Counted from the stretch's first letter, positions 46,901 through 61,130 are shown. The stretch: 64,000 nucleotides of DNA from Ficedula albicollis (GCF_000247815.1 NC_021673.1:109263432-109327431), one strand, 5' to 3'. Numbers and translations: made by a program. Notes: generated by a model from the letters alone, not told the origin.

Positions 46901-48996
46901 ATACACCTCTTTCCCAGACCTTTCCATCTGTTTAAACTGTGAAATCCTGGGTTCCTCGCTGTCTGGTCAGATTAAAAGCTGCTGGCAGTGGGGGAGCATG
47001 ACAGTTCATTTCTCTTACTTGGAATGATAATTACTCAACGTAATCCCCATAAAACAAACTCATAATCTTCAATGATGAGTGTGTGTTAAGTGCTCATAGT
47101 AACTGAAATAAATAAGAAGAGGTCATTAATAATAAACTATGGTCTGGATTACAGCAGTCAACAGTGCACAGAACAGCAGAGCTAGAGTTGATAAAGAAAA
47201 GTGGATCATAGCTCTCCATACTCTGCAGGCATGATGTTATAAGATTGGAGATACTGTCTGTGTGTCAGCTGGGGATTGCCAAAATTCAGCTGTGATTTAA
47301 TCATAACATTATCTGTGAAGGAAGAGGCAAAACAAAGAGTGGTTATGGTAGATGCTGAGTCTTCCTTCACAAGCCAGCTAAACCTTGCTGTCTGCTTTAC
47401 AGTCCACTTGAGTCCACTAGGATTGCTACTACGTGTACTGCTGGGAGAGGTCTTTCTTTACCTATGTTGCACAATTTCAGATTCCTCCATCTTAGGATCT
47501 GCCAAGTGGATCTATCTGTTCTGCACTAGACGTTTCTCTGTCTCCTCTGGTTCACTTGGGCCATTATCTGGACTCTTGGGAAAATGTCTTTGTCCTCCAG
47601 GTTAGTGTCTCTTCCTAGACACCGAAGTAAATTTTGTGCATGCATAGGATGGACTTGGCAGCACTCTTCATTGTGCAAAACCTCTAACTAGGTTTGTGAG
47701 CTCTTCCCCAACTGAATTCCCAGCGGCCATTTCCTCACATCATGCCAAGATTACATGAAGGTTAAGACCAAGAAGACACAGGAACGAGCACCTCTGTGGG
47801 AAGCTGACACAGTTTTGCTAGTATAGCTCACTGGGAGCTGGATTGATGTTCCTGGTGTACTGAACAGAACTGAAATTTGGAATTCTTGCTAAAATTAAAA
47901 ATAAGTGGCTACATTTGTACAACTCATATATGAGGGATTGGAATACATAGCAAAGTTCAACTGTCACTTTCCTGTTTATATTCATGGATTGCTGTTTTTC
48001 TAGGCTCAGCTCTGGTTTTGCTGATGAGCTAAAATATAACGTCCTTAAACCCCGGTGGAGCAGCATTTAGTAAGTTCTTTCTTTAAATAATATTTCAGCC
48101 AGGGGATTAACTCCTATTTGCACATACAGCTAACCTGGAGGGAAGGCTCAGTGAGCAAAAAACCCTGGAGGGAGAGGACACATTTGCAAGCAGCAAAGAC
48201 TCCTTCCACTCCTGCTGAGGTGGGGGGAAATCCCTGCCAGCTGCAATGGGAGGCAGAACAGGCCCATCTCTAAATCATGTAAAAATTATCTGAGAGCATT
48301 TTTAATTAATTACTGCTCATAGGAAGTGGAATGGTCAAAATGGCTGTGTCTGTAAGGGAAGTGCCCCCACAGAGGGCTGCGTGCAGCTCTGCAGCTCCCC
48401 TAGTTATGCTCCAAGCAGCTCTGTGCCTCGGGCACACGCTCCCTGCCTCCAGAAGCACAGAAAGTGTGATGAGACCATGTCTGCTTCGGTGTCCCCTGCA
48501 ATAATGCCCCCTGCTTGCCCACTCAGGTGCTGGCAGGTTTTTGCAGACCTGCAGTGGGGTGCTACTCTTGCCTCACCAGTAGTCTGGATTGTGTACCCCA
48601 GAGAAGACACTACTCCTACAAAGAAGCTGAAAACACTAGATCTGTGACTTGCCTGTCTGCAGGGTCCCAAGGCAGCTTAGGGGAACTGGGGTGCAAGGGG
48701 TCCTGCTCTTGCACTTGGGAAACATCACAGGACTGGACTCTGTCTAGCCCAAACATAGGATTTCAGCTCTTCCCCTGAAAGAAGCAGTATCATAAGCATA
48801 TGGTTAATGACTCATCCCAAGTGGAAAAACAGAGTTTGTTATATTTTATGAAAATTTTATACATCTAAGGTACTGTACATCTGTTGCTATTTAGGCTGAC
48901 ATGTATGTAGAGATTGGCAGAACAAGTTCTCTGTAGGGATGACTGAACTCCAAACCAAACCACAGAACTTTCAAACACTCAGCCTGCTTCTTGAAG
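43991..48996. other. Non-coding DNA, no gene recognised
   Basis: Unique sequence, frames below about 130 codons with no family resemblance. A T13 run is at about 44,668-44,680. A short (GCTCCA)n-like patch lies at 46,389-46,414. The 47,020-47,150 part is AT-rich with several ATTA/TAAT cores. Confidence 0.55.
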
Positions 48997-49520
<524 letters not shown>

Positions 49521-50387
49521 GAGAATGTTTTTCTGCTCTGTTGAAATGCTGCCTGACTGAGCAATATGCAAGGAAGACACTCTTCAGTCCTGTCTAATCC
49601 ACAATAGAAAAGGGGCTTATCTACGGAGAGGAGCCTTTCTTCACAGCACTGCAAATCGTAAGCAAACTTGTCTCTGTGCCAAAAACTTTCCCCAGGTTGC
49701 TCATGAAAGGGTCAGAAAATTCAACTACTTGTCTGACTCCTGCTCCTCCTCCCTGTATCCTTTTTTTTAAAACCCTCCTTTAGACCTGCTCCTGTCTCCC
49801 TCCTCTCTGGCAGTGAGCCTTTCTCATGGTGAAGCTAGGGGCTCTTCTTGAGTTGTTCATACTTTCTTTTTTTTTTTTTTCAGCAGCATCTGGGTGGCAA
49901 GAGGGCAGGGAGCCTTACTGGTTAGCCTGAAAGTCTTCTGGGGTTTCTTGTGAAGGCACTAAATGAGTGGACTTCCATGGAAAGTCATGTTTTCCACTCT
50001 GCATCTGTGAGTGTTTCTAAGGTCTCTGGTGCAAAATCCCCTGCGGCGGAGGACTAAGTGGTGAAAACAACTGAGGATATGCCTGTACAGTCCAACTCAC
50101 TCCTCTGCAGAGAGGAAGATGGAGCAAGCTGTAAAGAACTGCTTGCTCAAACATCTCTTATTTATTAGCCATGTCAGCCCAGCTCTGCCAGGATAATTAC
50201 TCTGGGCACAGCAGCTATCCTGTGCCCGGCTCCCAAACTGGCACAGTCCGTGTCTGCTCAGGGATCCTTCAGCTGTAATCTGTTTCTAATCTACTCCCCT
50301 GAGCACAGGGCCTGGAAAATAAAGTTCTCTGCCTCCAGCCATGCTGTGAGGCTCCCTGCTGCCTCACTACATGTGTCTGGGACAAAT

Positions 50388-50610
50388 TAACATGAGAACC
50401 TAAGAAAGGCCATACTGGATCAGACCGAAAGTCTGTACACCCCAGTGTCGTGTTTCTGCCAGTAGCCAAAAGTAGAAGCTCACAAAAGAGTATAAAATGA
50501 TACCTCCACCAAGTGCTCTCCCAAACTCCAGCCATTAGTAGCACAGGACTTCTGGGATCAGGTGTACTTTGCACAGATTTATTGATCTTCAATGCATTTG
50601 TCTGCCATGA
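50388..50610 (-). mobile_element. Ancient CR1-superfamily LINE relic
   Basis: The sequence AGAACCTAAGAAAGGCCATA then CTGGATCAGACCGAAAGTCT then CCCCAGTGTCGTGTTTCTGCC then AGTAGCCAAAAGTAGAAGCT matches, in order, the well-known amniote CR1/L3-type 3' module that usually reads as a 'GGCCATACTGGGTCAGACCA' block followed by 'CCCAGTATCCTGTCT'. A later CAATGCATTTGTCTGCCATG resembles the same family further in. Reverse orientation is assumed from the usual CR1 layout. Heavily diverged, no coding domain. Confidence 0.75.
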
Positions 50611-51791
50611 AATAGCACAGTCTCCCCAGGAGACCATGGGGACATTTCAAATTGGCCACATTTTGGAGCAAGAAGCCCTACACCTCTTCTTGTGGCTTGT
50701 TTTGAATCTGCTTCCTGCTAGTTTCCTTTGATACCTCCCACTTCATGCTTCTGAGGAGGAACATTTCATGCTCAGAAATCAATCTGTGCCCAGAAAACAT
50801 ATATGACAATAGGATGACTGGTCAAGAGACAGCACTGCCAGTTGAAAGTGGTGTTTAAGAACGCCCATTTATTGATGATAGTTATCCAGACAGGACAGTG
50901 GTTTGGTTTGGTGCAGTTTGGATGGCAGAATCAGTCGGAGAGCTTCGGTGGCTAATTCAGTCACAGTGCATTTAAGCCAAATTAGTGGAAAGGATAGGAC
51001 AGTATGAGCTTGGCAAGACTCAGCATACTGGCAGGAGCAGAGAGATCCCATGAGGGAGAAGGAGATGGGAGAAGGGTAGATATCCTGTCAGGAGTGGGAG
51101 CACAAAGGTATGAGTGCTCTACAGGAGCAGCTGGCTTTGTTTCTAGCCATAAGGCAAAGAGGAGCAAAGAGATTATCAAGGTGTATGAGACTTTGGAAAC
51201 TCTTGGTGAATGGAAAAAAACATGCTAGCAGCTTTCTGGAGAACAATAGCAGGTGCCAGATGAGTCTGTGGTTTGTTAAAGTGTTGGATCTTATTCTCTT
51301 ATTCTGCCTTTTTTTTTTTTTCCCCAATTCATATGGAAGCAGGGTCTGAAAGTCTCAGAGCTGGTGGAGCCCTATCCAGGCAGGTGAGGACTGGGTCAGG
51401 AGACCAGAGAAGGTGACATGGTGGTGCTAATGTGAGAATTCACTACTCCTACCTTCAAGGGTCATTCCAGCCAGTGCTATGAGACCCAGTGGTTTCATCT
51501 TGAATAGAAGGGTTTTCATAATTACTGAACAGAAAGGTAATGGGGGAAAGGCAGGAAACATGCTGGGATGCTTTTCCCTGCCAATCTGCAGTGCAAAGCC
51601 CTGCAATCAGATGAATGGCACACATCCCTGTGTAGGGTGGACCCAAAAGTCTGGCAGTCACTCGGGGTAAATCACTGTCCTCTCCCCTTGTTCTTTGGTT
51701 TAAAACTATGTGAGGTGGGATTGAGTGTCTCTGCCATGAGCTTTCTTTATGGAACTGACCAGAACCTAATAACATAAAGGCTAGGCATATG

Positions 51792-51901
51792 TTTTGGCTG
51801 TCCTTAGGGCTCGTTCTGGCCATCAGCTTGCCTCAGAAACAGTGTATTTTGGCTGCCCTTAGGGCTCATTCTGGCCATCAGCTTGCCTCAGAAACAGTGT
51901 G
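51792..51901. repeat. Tandem duplication, 2 copies x 55 bp
   Basis: TTTTGGCTG at 51792 and 51847 introduces two copies that both contain CTTAGGGCTC, TTCTGGCCATCAGCTTGCCT and CAGAAACAGTGT. Two substitutions separate them (GTCC/GCCC, CTCG/CTCA). Non-coding. Confidence 0.95.
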
Positions 51902-53237
51902 GGGGCTCTTGGACATGGCAGGTAGGATTGAGTTTTGACTGATACTGTGATCTTCTGTCAGAAATGCTCAGAGAAAAAGCATCAAAATGGTGATAGCCAC
52001 TCTCAGAGCTGTACCACACTATCTGATGAAAGTGCAGGTATTGCAGCAGCCCAGGAATGCCCTTATTTCTGGCCTGGATCAGTTAAGGTTGAGATAACTA
52101 AGTGTAACACTTTCTTGACTTCAACCCAAAAGAATGCCATCTTACAGTCATTTACCTTTTCTAAAATTACCTCCTCCATTTTTAATGAAAAACTAATTTA
52201 TTTTCCCAGATTATTTCTTTAACAAATGCTTTGGTGCTCTTTTAGCAGCACATATCCACTATGATAGTAACTCAGTTTTTATACAGAAATAGTTTTGTCT
52301 GGAGCTTTCTGGCTAACAAAACAAGCAGGATAACTTTGCTGTCTCCACCCAGCACATAGTAGACATACAACAGTATTATGCAATTTGACATGGCTGGCTG
52401 CTCCATCAGTAAAGGCAAAATCCAGAAAGATCTTTCTGCTGCTATTGCTGGAGGTTATACCACTGTAGGATGTAGGAGTACCAGCAACATTGTATGAAGA
52501 CAGATCTCTGCTTAAGTGGTCTGTGGACATACTTCTTTGTTAAAGGCTCTCTGGAATCTCTCATAAAAGCCCCTCATTTATACTTGATCTCAACAGAATC
52601 TCTCCCAAATGTCAGTTTGGCATGATATCTGAAATGAAGAACACCCCTCCCTGAAGACCCGTGGTTTAATAGGCTTGAATACATTTTAAAATATAACAAA
52701 TTGTCTTTCTTCTTAGGCTTAACAGCAGGCACAGTCTACCAAATCCTTTTAAGTAATCAACCATGCCTCAGAATCTGAAAATTATTTGGGAAGCACGTTT
52801 CTTGTTATTAACCCTTTGAACAAACACAAATTTCCTTGCTGCCTCCTGAAGTGACTTGTAGGAAATCAAAGAACAGTATGAAAAGAATGAACACAGAACA
52901 CACCAATCAGTGCCAGCAGTATTGCTGTTGTTACCTTTGGTGATGGCTCCACTGTATAGAATTATTAGACAACTCAAATTACTACTGAAATATTTTAATA
53001 CTGTGCCTTTGCATCTGAAACTGATATGAATCTTGACTGGAGTGGTTCAAGAATGCATTCACATGAACAAAATAATGGAAAATATATTTAGCTGTCACAT
53101 GAATAATGTAACTCCCTTCTTGGAAGGATTATGAAACTGTAATTTCTGCATTTCTTTGACTAAAATTTGGCTTTAGTGAAGCTAATGGCTAATCTCAGTC
53201 TTGGCCTTCTTCAATAGTATGAAAAAAGATAACAATT

Positions 53238-53340
53238 CCTGCTTTTCAATATTAAAAAAAAAATAAAAGAAAAAAGCTATTTGCAGTGTTCCTGCTTTTC
53301 AATATTAAAAAAAATAAAAGAAAAAAGCTATTTGCAGTGG
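53238..53340. repeat. Tandem duplication, 2 copies, period 52 bp, A-rich
   Basis: TCCTGCTTTTCAATATTAAA occurs at 53238 and 53290; both continue through an A-rich stretch to AGCTATTTGCAGTG. The copies differ by one A in the homopolymer. Confidence 0.94.
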
Positions 53341-54390
53341 GCAAAAAGTTGCCAATATATTGTCTAATTTAGCAAGTGATTAAAAATTAAGAAGTGTAAC
53401 TATAGATCATCAGAACAGTGAGATATGTCATGAAGGGGAAGCATATAAGTAAACTAACCTGCTCAGTCGGGGTCTAAAAGAAACTTCAGTCATCTAGGAT
53501 ATGGAGAAGTTAATTATACTTTAAAAGGGAAATTAATTATCCCCTTAAAAGGGAATTTATATTTCCCACAGTGTTGGGGTAGATTATTAGCACAATGCAC
53601 TGTAGCACATAAATGTTCCTGTTCACACCAGGTTTGAGGTAAGAGTTCCAGACATTGTAGCCTTGTCCTTTTCTAGCAAGCAATCTCCATAAGAGTGCTC
53701 CTGATACCAGGAATGCTGCCTAAACCTACCTCACTTGATGTGCCAATGGAAACCTCCCTAAAATTGTATTTTCTCTTCTTAGCTATGTTTTGCTTTTCAT
53801 TTGACTCTAAGGGTAGACGTGATTATTGAGATACGTGAATTTGCTAGAACAGTGTGGAATACAAAGTGGCATTATGTCCCAGATTAAATCTGATGCTGAC
53901 CTGTTTGCCTCAGATTAGCTCAGTTTTCACTTCACCGGGTCCAAGTTATAGATTTACCTTTTTTTCCTACAGGTTCCTAACTTACTGGCAACAAAACTGA
54001 GAGAAAAATATGCCATTATTCCATGTTTCCACAAGACTGTGATAGCCAGCTCCACTGAATACTTCCTGGTTTAGCTAGGTACCTCTTCCTCTTCTTCTTC
54101 TTCAAAATAACCCAGAAATTCTAGAACTTTGATCCTCAGTTCCTTCCTCCTTGTGCACAGAGAAGTGCTGGTTACCACTGCAGCTGAAGTCCCACTTGCC
54201 TCATCCTCAGAGTCTCTTTTTCTTTTCCTCCATTGTTCTGTTGTTTCCTCTTCCTCTTGCTCACTGGCGTGGAATTGAGATTTCATGGGAATCTCTTCTC
54301 TCTTTGCTGATTCCTGACACAGTCCTTCTTTTTTTGTATAACCAATACTCACAGCTAAGAGCAGCTACCACTGCAGCCACATGCCTTTTG

Positions 54391-55059
<669 letters not shown>

Positions 55060-55143
55060 ACTGTTCTTCTCTCAGTTGAACTCTGAACTGTGACAATGTT
55101 GGGGCTTTTTGTGTTGTTGTGTGGAAACTACCACACAGTACTA

Positions 55144-55193
55144 CTATAGGTATTATCAGAAAAGCCTCCTATAGGTATTATCAGAAAAGCCTC
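55144..55193. repeat. Tandem duplication, 2 copies x 25 bp
   Basis: CTATAGGTATTATCAGAAAA then GCCTC occurs twice in direct succession without a difference. It lies inside the possible decayed minus-strand protein-derived sequence, where it would be a small insertion. Confidence 0.93.
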
Positions 55194-56149
55194 CTTCTTT
55201 TTTCATCCTTTTACCTCTTCTCCTAGAACTGTGATCTCTCTCTCTTTTGAAACCTCTTCTTTCTTTCCAGATGCAGAAGTAATAGGGACATTTTTTAACT
55301 TCATTTGTTCCTTTCTTTTTCACATCTGAATGCTTTTGCTCCCATTTGTAAAACTGCTTCAGATCTTTGCTATTTTAGACTGTAGTTCCACAGTCATGAC
55401 CTATTTATCCTTCCAACTCCTGCCAAGATTACCAGAACCACTCATGTTCAACCAGTGGGCTCTTTCTTCCTTGGCAATACATGGTCTGAATCACTCATCA
55501 AGGGAAAGAGTACTGTTACCACTGGAGAGCACTCTTATACAGCTACAATACTGATTTATGTCCATCAGCTCCCTACTTTATCCCATTTTCTTCATTGTCT
55601 GAAACATCTGTCAGGTATTTTAAGTGACCACCGTTGCTCATTGGAAGAGCTGGAGGAAGTTTTTTGGATGATCTTCAGAAGACTGGATCGTGTTACTCTA
55701 CCTTCTGTGTCCACTTCCTTCATGTGCTTGTGGGACAACGGCACTGAGCTTGCCACTGGAGGTGGTCTGAAAGCTGAGGGAAACCTTGAAAGCCTTGCTT
55801 CCTGCCTCCTTACCTCATACTGTAAAGGAACCTGTGCTTTGTGGAGTCTAAAAAGTCATTTTTACCAACTGCAGTCATTGCAAAAATTCACTTCCATCAC
55901 TTTCTCCATCTCTTGATGCTTTTTAATGAGAGAGGAGAAGTCCTGTGGTTGAGAGGTCTGCCAGCAACCAGTGACAGCTTTCCTGAAATTTACCCAATTA
56001 ATAGTTGGGTGGGTGACTCCATGCTGGGATTTCAGGGACATTTGTAATGCAAATGCAGCTGATAATGCTCTTGACTATCATGGGGCCATTGCAGTTGCTT
56101 AAGGCATTAGCAGGCAGCTAATGCCCCCAAAGCTGTCTTTGGCTGAACC

Positions 56150-56495
56150 AGCCCCACTTCCACAGGACGTGGTCCAACCCTGGCTGTCCTGGTGGCATCC
56201 ACTGATCTCACTCCAGCTCAACATCTTTCTTGAACTGGGATGAGGGACAAGCACAGTATTTCAGTTGTGGTCCGACAAGTGCCAAGTAAAGGGGTGTAAT
56301 CCCTTCCACTGCCACCCTACCTCTGCTCCTGTGAGCACAGCCGAGGATGTTGCCTGCCTGCCTTGCTGTCAGTGGAATCAACAGTGGATTGCAGATTCAT
56401 GCTTCACCTACAGTCCACCAGGACCCGCAGGCCCTTTTTTGGAACAGAGCTGCTGCTCCCCAGGCAGTACCCAGACTCCTTTGCTATCTTGAGTA
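56150..56495 (-). mobile_element. CR1 LINE fragment (internal 3' part)
   Basis: In reverse orientation the landmarks follow CR1 order: TGGTGGCATCCACTGATCTC, CAACATCTTTCTTGAACTGG, GCACAGTATTTCAGTTGTGG, GCCAAGTAAAGGGGTGTAAT, AGCACAGCCGAGGATGTTGC, CTACAGTCCACCAGGACCCG and GAGCTGCTGCTCCCCAGGCA. These correspond to the region somewhat upstream of the 3' end in avian CR1, so both the 5' part and the extreme 3' tail are missing or unrecognisable. Diverged; no intact reverse transcriptase. Confidence 0.85.
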
Positions 56496-58045
56496 TGTCT
56501 GTGGTGGTCTGGAAGATTATTTTAGTAACTTGCTTGGCTTGGGATTCTCTGGACTTGATGTCACATCCTGCAAAATACCCAAAGAAAATTTAGACTACTC
56601 TGATGGGCTATTTTGTACCATCAGTTGAAAACAGGAACTATCCAGGATGGGGATCAAGTCTTGTGAAGATATATTTCTAATGGCAGAAACCTTTATCACT
56701 CTGGACATTTTCTGAAAATTATTGCAATCCGGCTTTGACTATGAATCAGCAGTCATTAAATCTTACATTGTGAGTACAAGAGGCCAGATAATACATTTTG
56801 CCAAGGTCTGTCCAGTATTTGCTGGAATGCGATGGCTCTTTAGGCTCTTTTGAGCGATGCATGTCACATACTGCACATAAAAAAAGTGTACCAGCGCTCC
56901 ATGTGATCATACCAAGCCTCTGAAGATTTCTCTGGCTCTTCAGTTGCTTAGCTCAGATTCACAAGTGGGACACAGCGCTTCATTCTTCAGCTTGCATGGA
57001 AATGCTGACTTGTTTAATTTAAGAATTATTAGTGGGATTTTTAGAAGGGCCTTAAGTGACTTATGAACATAAGCCCCATTGAAAGTCGAATCCTACTTTC
57101 CATAAATATCGACCATATTTCTTCTGGTAAAATGTTTCTGGCTCAAGGGCCTCCTGCCAAAAACAACCTGTCTCCATTTCTAGACAACTTTCACCCTGCA
57201 TTTTTGATATGTGCGACGTCCCCACGGAGCGCAGCGTTGCAGGTCAGGAAATGAGTGTGGAACAAAAGGAGCGTAGGAAGCACTGCCGACTGCGGATCTG
57301 ACCTGGGAGACAAGACACGGAGCGGCTGCGGCGGGGCTGTGAGAGCTGCAGCTCCCTGGGACTCCAGCCAGGAAATTGCACAAAGCCCAGAGCCAGAGAC
57401 CCTCACCATTTTTTTTTCTTCACACTGACAGATGTCCCTCTCTAGCAACCTGTCATGCTAGAGAGAAGTTACAGAGGTGACAAAAAATGTCAGTCAGGGA
57501 TTATGGCTGTTTCTCTGACTGGTTTCCATTGTCTGCTTGCAGGCAGAAAATAGGTGAGTTGCTTAGGCACAGGCTGTGGGCAGTAAGAGGCTGGGGACAA
57601 TGAAGGCTGCAGCTGGAAAACACAGGAGGAGGCAGGAAATCTATGTCCACTTATTTTCCTCTCACCCCTGCCTATACTGGCTATTCACTCCAACAGCTGA
57701 TTCTTCCCTTTCCATACATGGCTTGTGAAACATCTCACTGACTATGGTAACTGGAGATTTCCAGAATACCCAGACCACATACCTGATCAATTCAGGTTCT
57801 TTTCCACAAACAGAAACTCAGAACAAGGAGATGAGGGGAGCTTTCTAAAGGGAAAAGGTTACTGTGACACCAGCTGGAAAAACAAGTATTTGCTAATGTC
57901 CTTCTGTGCTCAGGGTGTCATCAGCACAGGAATTTTAGCATGGCCATCACTGGGTTTCTGACCTTGGACAGGGAAGCATTTGCTGCAGTGTTACAGTACC
58001 TCCCATCTTTAAAACAGATGGGTATCACTTCTGAGGTACCTGTAA
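56496..58045. other. Non-coding DNA with a small CpG cluster
   Basis: Unique sequence between a CR1 fragment and the shuffled duplication at 58 kb. The only compositional feature is the CpG cluster at 57,213-57,333, listed separately. Frames are below about 95 codons. Confidence 0.55.
57213..57333. promoter_or_regulatory. Small CpG-dense island-like segment
   Basis: I count 12 CpG dinucleotides in about 120 bp (for example GTGCGACGTC, GAGCGCAGCG, ACACGGAGCGGCTGCGGCGG), against a very CpG-poor background everywhere else in the window. It is far too short for a classical CpG island. The clustering suggests either an unmethylated regulatory element or minor promoter, or a relic of a GC-rich insertion. 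No TATA box, Inr or downstream exon could be tied to it. Confidence 0.35.
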
Positions 58046-58862
58046 CATTACAGGTTGGATTCCTCCAGTATTGAGAGACTACAATCTTTTAAAAAAATAT
58101 CCATCCATGACCTGAAATGTATATAAAAGACAACAAGACTTTTGATATACAACTAATAACAAAGATTATTTAAAAAAGATATAACAAAGATGGCAAAACT
58201 GCCATCACAGTGGGTAGAAAAGATGTACAGAAATTCTTCTGGTTTAAAAAAAGGTTGGTTTTGGGGACAGTATGAGCTATCCAGGGCTGTGAATACAGGA
58301 GATCTCAGCTTGGTTACTATTACTTCAGGTTGGATTCCTCCAGTATTGAGAGACTACAATCTTTTCATTACAGGTTGGATTCCTCCAGTATTGAGAGACT
58401 ACAATCTTTTAAAAAAATATCCATCCATGACCTGAAATGTATATAAAAGACAACAAGACTTTTGATATACAACTAATAACAAAGATTATTTAAAAAAGAT
58501 ATAACAAAGATGGCAAAACTGCCATCACAGTGGGTAGAAAAGATGTACAGAAGAATACTGGTTTAAAAAAAGGTTGGTTTTGGGGACAGATTCTTCTGGT
58601 TTAAAAAAAGGTTGGTTTTGGGGACAGCAATCTTTTAAAAAAATATCCATCCATGACCTGAAATGTATATAAAAGACAACAAGACTTTTGATATACAACT
58701 AATAACAAAGATTATTTAAAAAAGATATAACAAAGATGGCAAAACTGCCATCACAGTGGGTAGAAAAGATGTACAGAAGAATACTGGTTTAAAAAAAGGT
58801 TGGTTTTGGGGACAGTATGAGCTATCCAGGGCTGTGAATACAGGAGATCTCAGCTTGGTTAC
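58046..58862. repeat. Shuffled local duplication (modules A-B-C-D repeated out of order)
   Basis: Four modules recur. A (starts CAGGTTGGATTCCTCCAGTA) is at about 58046, 58325 and 58366. B (151 bp, starts CAATCTTTTAAAAAAATATC and ends GATGTACAGAA) is at 58082-58232, 58402-58552 and 58628-58778. C (GGTTTAAAAAAAGGTTGGTT then TTGGGGACAG) ends at 58270, 58589, 58627 and 58815. D (starts TATGAGCTATCCAGGGCTGT) is at 58271 and 58816. The order is A B C D A A B C C B C D. The entry to C alternates between ATTCTTCTGG and GAATACTGG. Copies of B are identical as far as I can read. The pattern is that of repeated template switching, or of an assembly graph walked several times. Confidence 0.95.
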
Positions 58863-60549
58863 AACCTCTGGTCTTCTCATCATTCAGCTGAGGTTCTGGC
58901 TGAAAGATGCCATAACTCCCCCTCTCCTGGTGATCCAAGTCCTCTTACAGCAAAGGTAAGGGGTGAGAGAGAGAAAATGAGATTAGCCCTGACCATTAAC
59001 TGAAGACTGAGTTTGGATCTCCCAACCCAGAAGCTCACCTTTGCCTCTGGTCACATGGTATATATTGACCCTATGGTCTTTTCCTACCTCCTTAGATGGA
59101 GCAGGTCATTCAACAGACTAGAAAATACTGCTGAATGACACATTTCTGGTAAGCATAGGCTCATTCTCTATAAAAGAACCAAAGGAATATTTAAGAGGGA
59201 AATAATGGAGGAAAAAAAATACATTTTTCTTGGTTTGTATTTTATTTTAGGAGAAGCAGACTACTACATTTCTGCTGTACTTTCTTAACAGATACCAGGA
59301 GACTTTTCAAAGGTTATTTTTGGAGCCATTAGATCTCATTCTTTCCTGGAGCCCTAGCCAGGTCAACAACACTAAGGAATGACAATTTGTACCGAATGAA
59401 CTCTGCCTTTCAACTTCTGTGTCCTGTGGAGCAGTCACTGCTGCCTGAAAGAAGTCTAGCAGGGTTTGTTTTGGGGTTCAGCTTGTTTCCTTGAGTCCCC
59501 TTGGAAAGTGACCATGGCAATTAGAAATATTAATTGAGCTGCACAGAAACTCAGCCAGAAACTTGTGCTCTCCTTCAGGGAGCAGCCACGGAGACCTGGA
59601 TGCCAGCTGAGGTCTGTGAGGTTTAACAGGCTGCTAAACTCAAGGACAGGAGCCAGCTCTGTGCTGGGGACACCAGCCATGCTGCTGACTTATGGCTTAT
59701 GATGCTGATGTGACGCGGCACCCTCATGTGTGTGCTCCTGCATGCGGGGCCTGGGTGCCTAAGTGCCCACATGTGCTGCTTCCAGACTGGGTCTGTGCTG
59801 ATTCCCAGCCTGAGAAGTGCCTAATATAAGCAAGATGCATGCTTGAAAGAGTGATGCTGAAATCCCAGCCCTGCTGGCCAAACCACCTCTCCAACTTCTT
59901 GTTGCAGCCACTGGCACACGGGAGGGCAGGAGGAGCCAAGATCTCACTTTTTTTCATCTCTGAGAGCTTTGGTTTTAAACCTGTAACCTGGGGGAGGAAT
60001 ATGCAAGCTGTTCCCTCTTGTGCTCTATATTTTTAATATATAGTGGGAGATTCAGTAAGCCATTACTTTCCTTTTCCCCTCCTGTGTGATTAATTTTGCA
60101 AAGGAGTCTGCCTATGACAGAAATAGTGACAAACACGAGCAGCTCCTCACCTGCTTTCCAAATGTGCCTTTGGGGCCAGCCCATGAACCATTCCATCAGG
60201 CTGATGAAGAGTCACACAAGCAGCTTCCTCCACCCTTGGAGGGCATGAAGCCCCTGCCTTGCTGTGGTGCACAGAGGTGGAAGCTGGAGCAAAAAAATAT
60301 GTGACACCACCTGACTGGCAGCTGAGAAAACAGATGCTTGGCTTCACACGCTCAAGGGATGCCCACTTCCATGCTGTTAGGAATATCTCCCTATCAGTGG
60401 CTGGTGGGACAGTGGCACAAAAGGAAGTCACCATCTGACTTTAATTTTCTGTAGATACAGCCTTAAAAAGTCTGGAAAAGGTGCTCCACACTAAATTAAT
60501 TATTCTTCAGCCTAGATCGACTATCACGAAATAGTCTTTTAGTTGCCCC

Positions 60550-60576
60550 TTAAATACAAAATCATATTGTATTTAA
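60550..60576. repeat. 10-bp perfect inverted repeat (hairpin)
   Basis: TTAAATACAA is followed by a 7-base loop and its exact reverse complement TTGTATTTAA. AT-rich; could extrude or fold in RNA, but its base composition makes chance occurrence likely. Confidence 0.85.
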
Positions 60577-61024
60577 AACTGGCAGTGAACGTTGGCTATA
60601 ATCATTATGTGTAGATGTTTTACACAAAGACAAACTCCACAGGTGATTGAATTTTAGCATACACCAAAACACCGTCTTGAAGGATTCAAGGTATTTAGTG
60701 GCAGGGACTAGTTAACACCAGTAGCTGAAGAGATAAAAACAGTATTAACATAAGGAAAGCAAGTGAGCTCACCAAAGGTGATTCTTAATAGTTTTTTGAG
60801 TTTTCTATATCCAGCCTCCTGGATATAAATATCTTGTTTCATATGCTGTTTTGCTAAATGGGGCACAGAAAAAGGAAGTGTACATCTTCTTTCTTCAGTG
60901 GGCACTTCACACGTAGTGGCCTCTATTTTCTACCTTAGCCTGAAGAGGAGTCCCTTGTCCACATGTGGGCCTTCCAAATTTCCATGAGGGAAAGACTACT
61001 TTTGGTTTGACACAGCCTCTTTTT

Positions 61025-61130
61025 GCAGGGTGCCACCTTGCTGTGCCTGCTGCTGCAGTGACTCTCACTCACCCCAGGCAGGGTGCCACCTTGCTGTACC
61101 TGCTGCTGCAGTGACTCTCACTCACCCCAG
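61025..61130. repeat. Tandem duplication, 2 copies x 53 bp
   Basis: GCAGGGTGCCACCTTGCTGT begins at 61025 and 61078; both continue through CCTGCTGCTGCAGTGACTCT to CACTCACCCCAG. One substitution separates them (TGTGCC/TGTACC), so it is young but not an exact artefactual copy. Confidence 0.96.

Larger units (their letters stand above)
49521..54070. other. Non-coding DNA with one ancient CR1-type relic and two small duplications
   Basis: Unique sequence apart from items listed separately (50,388; 51,792; 53,238). Frames reach 122 codons and match nothing I know. T runs occur at about 49,866-49,880 and 51,308-51,321. The 52.6-53.6 kb part is strongly AT-rich. Confidence 0.55.
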
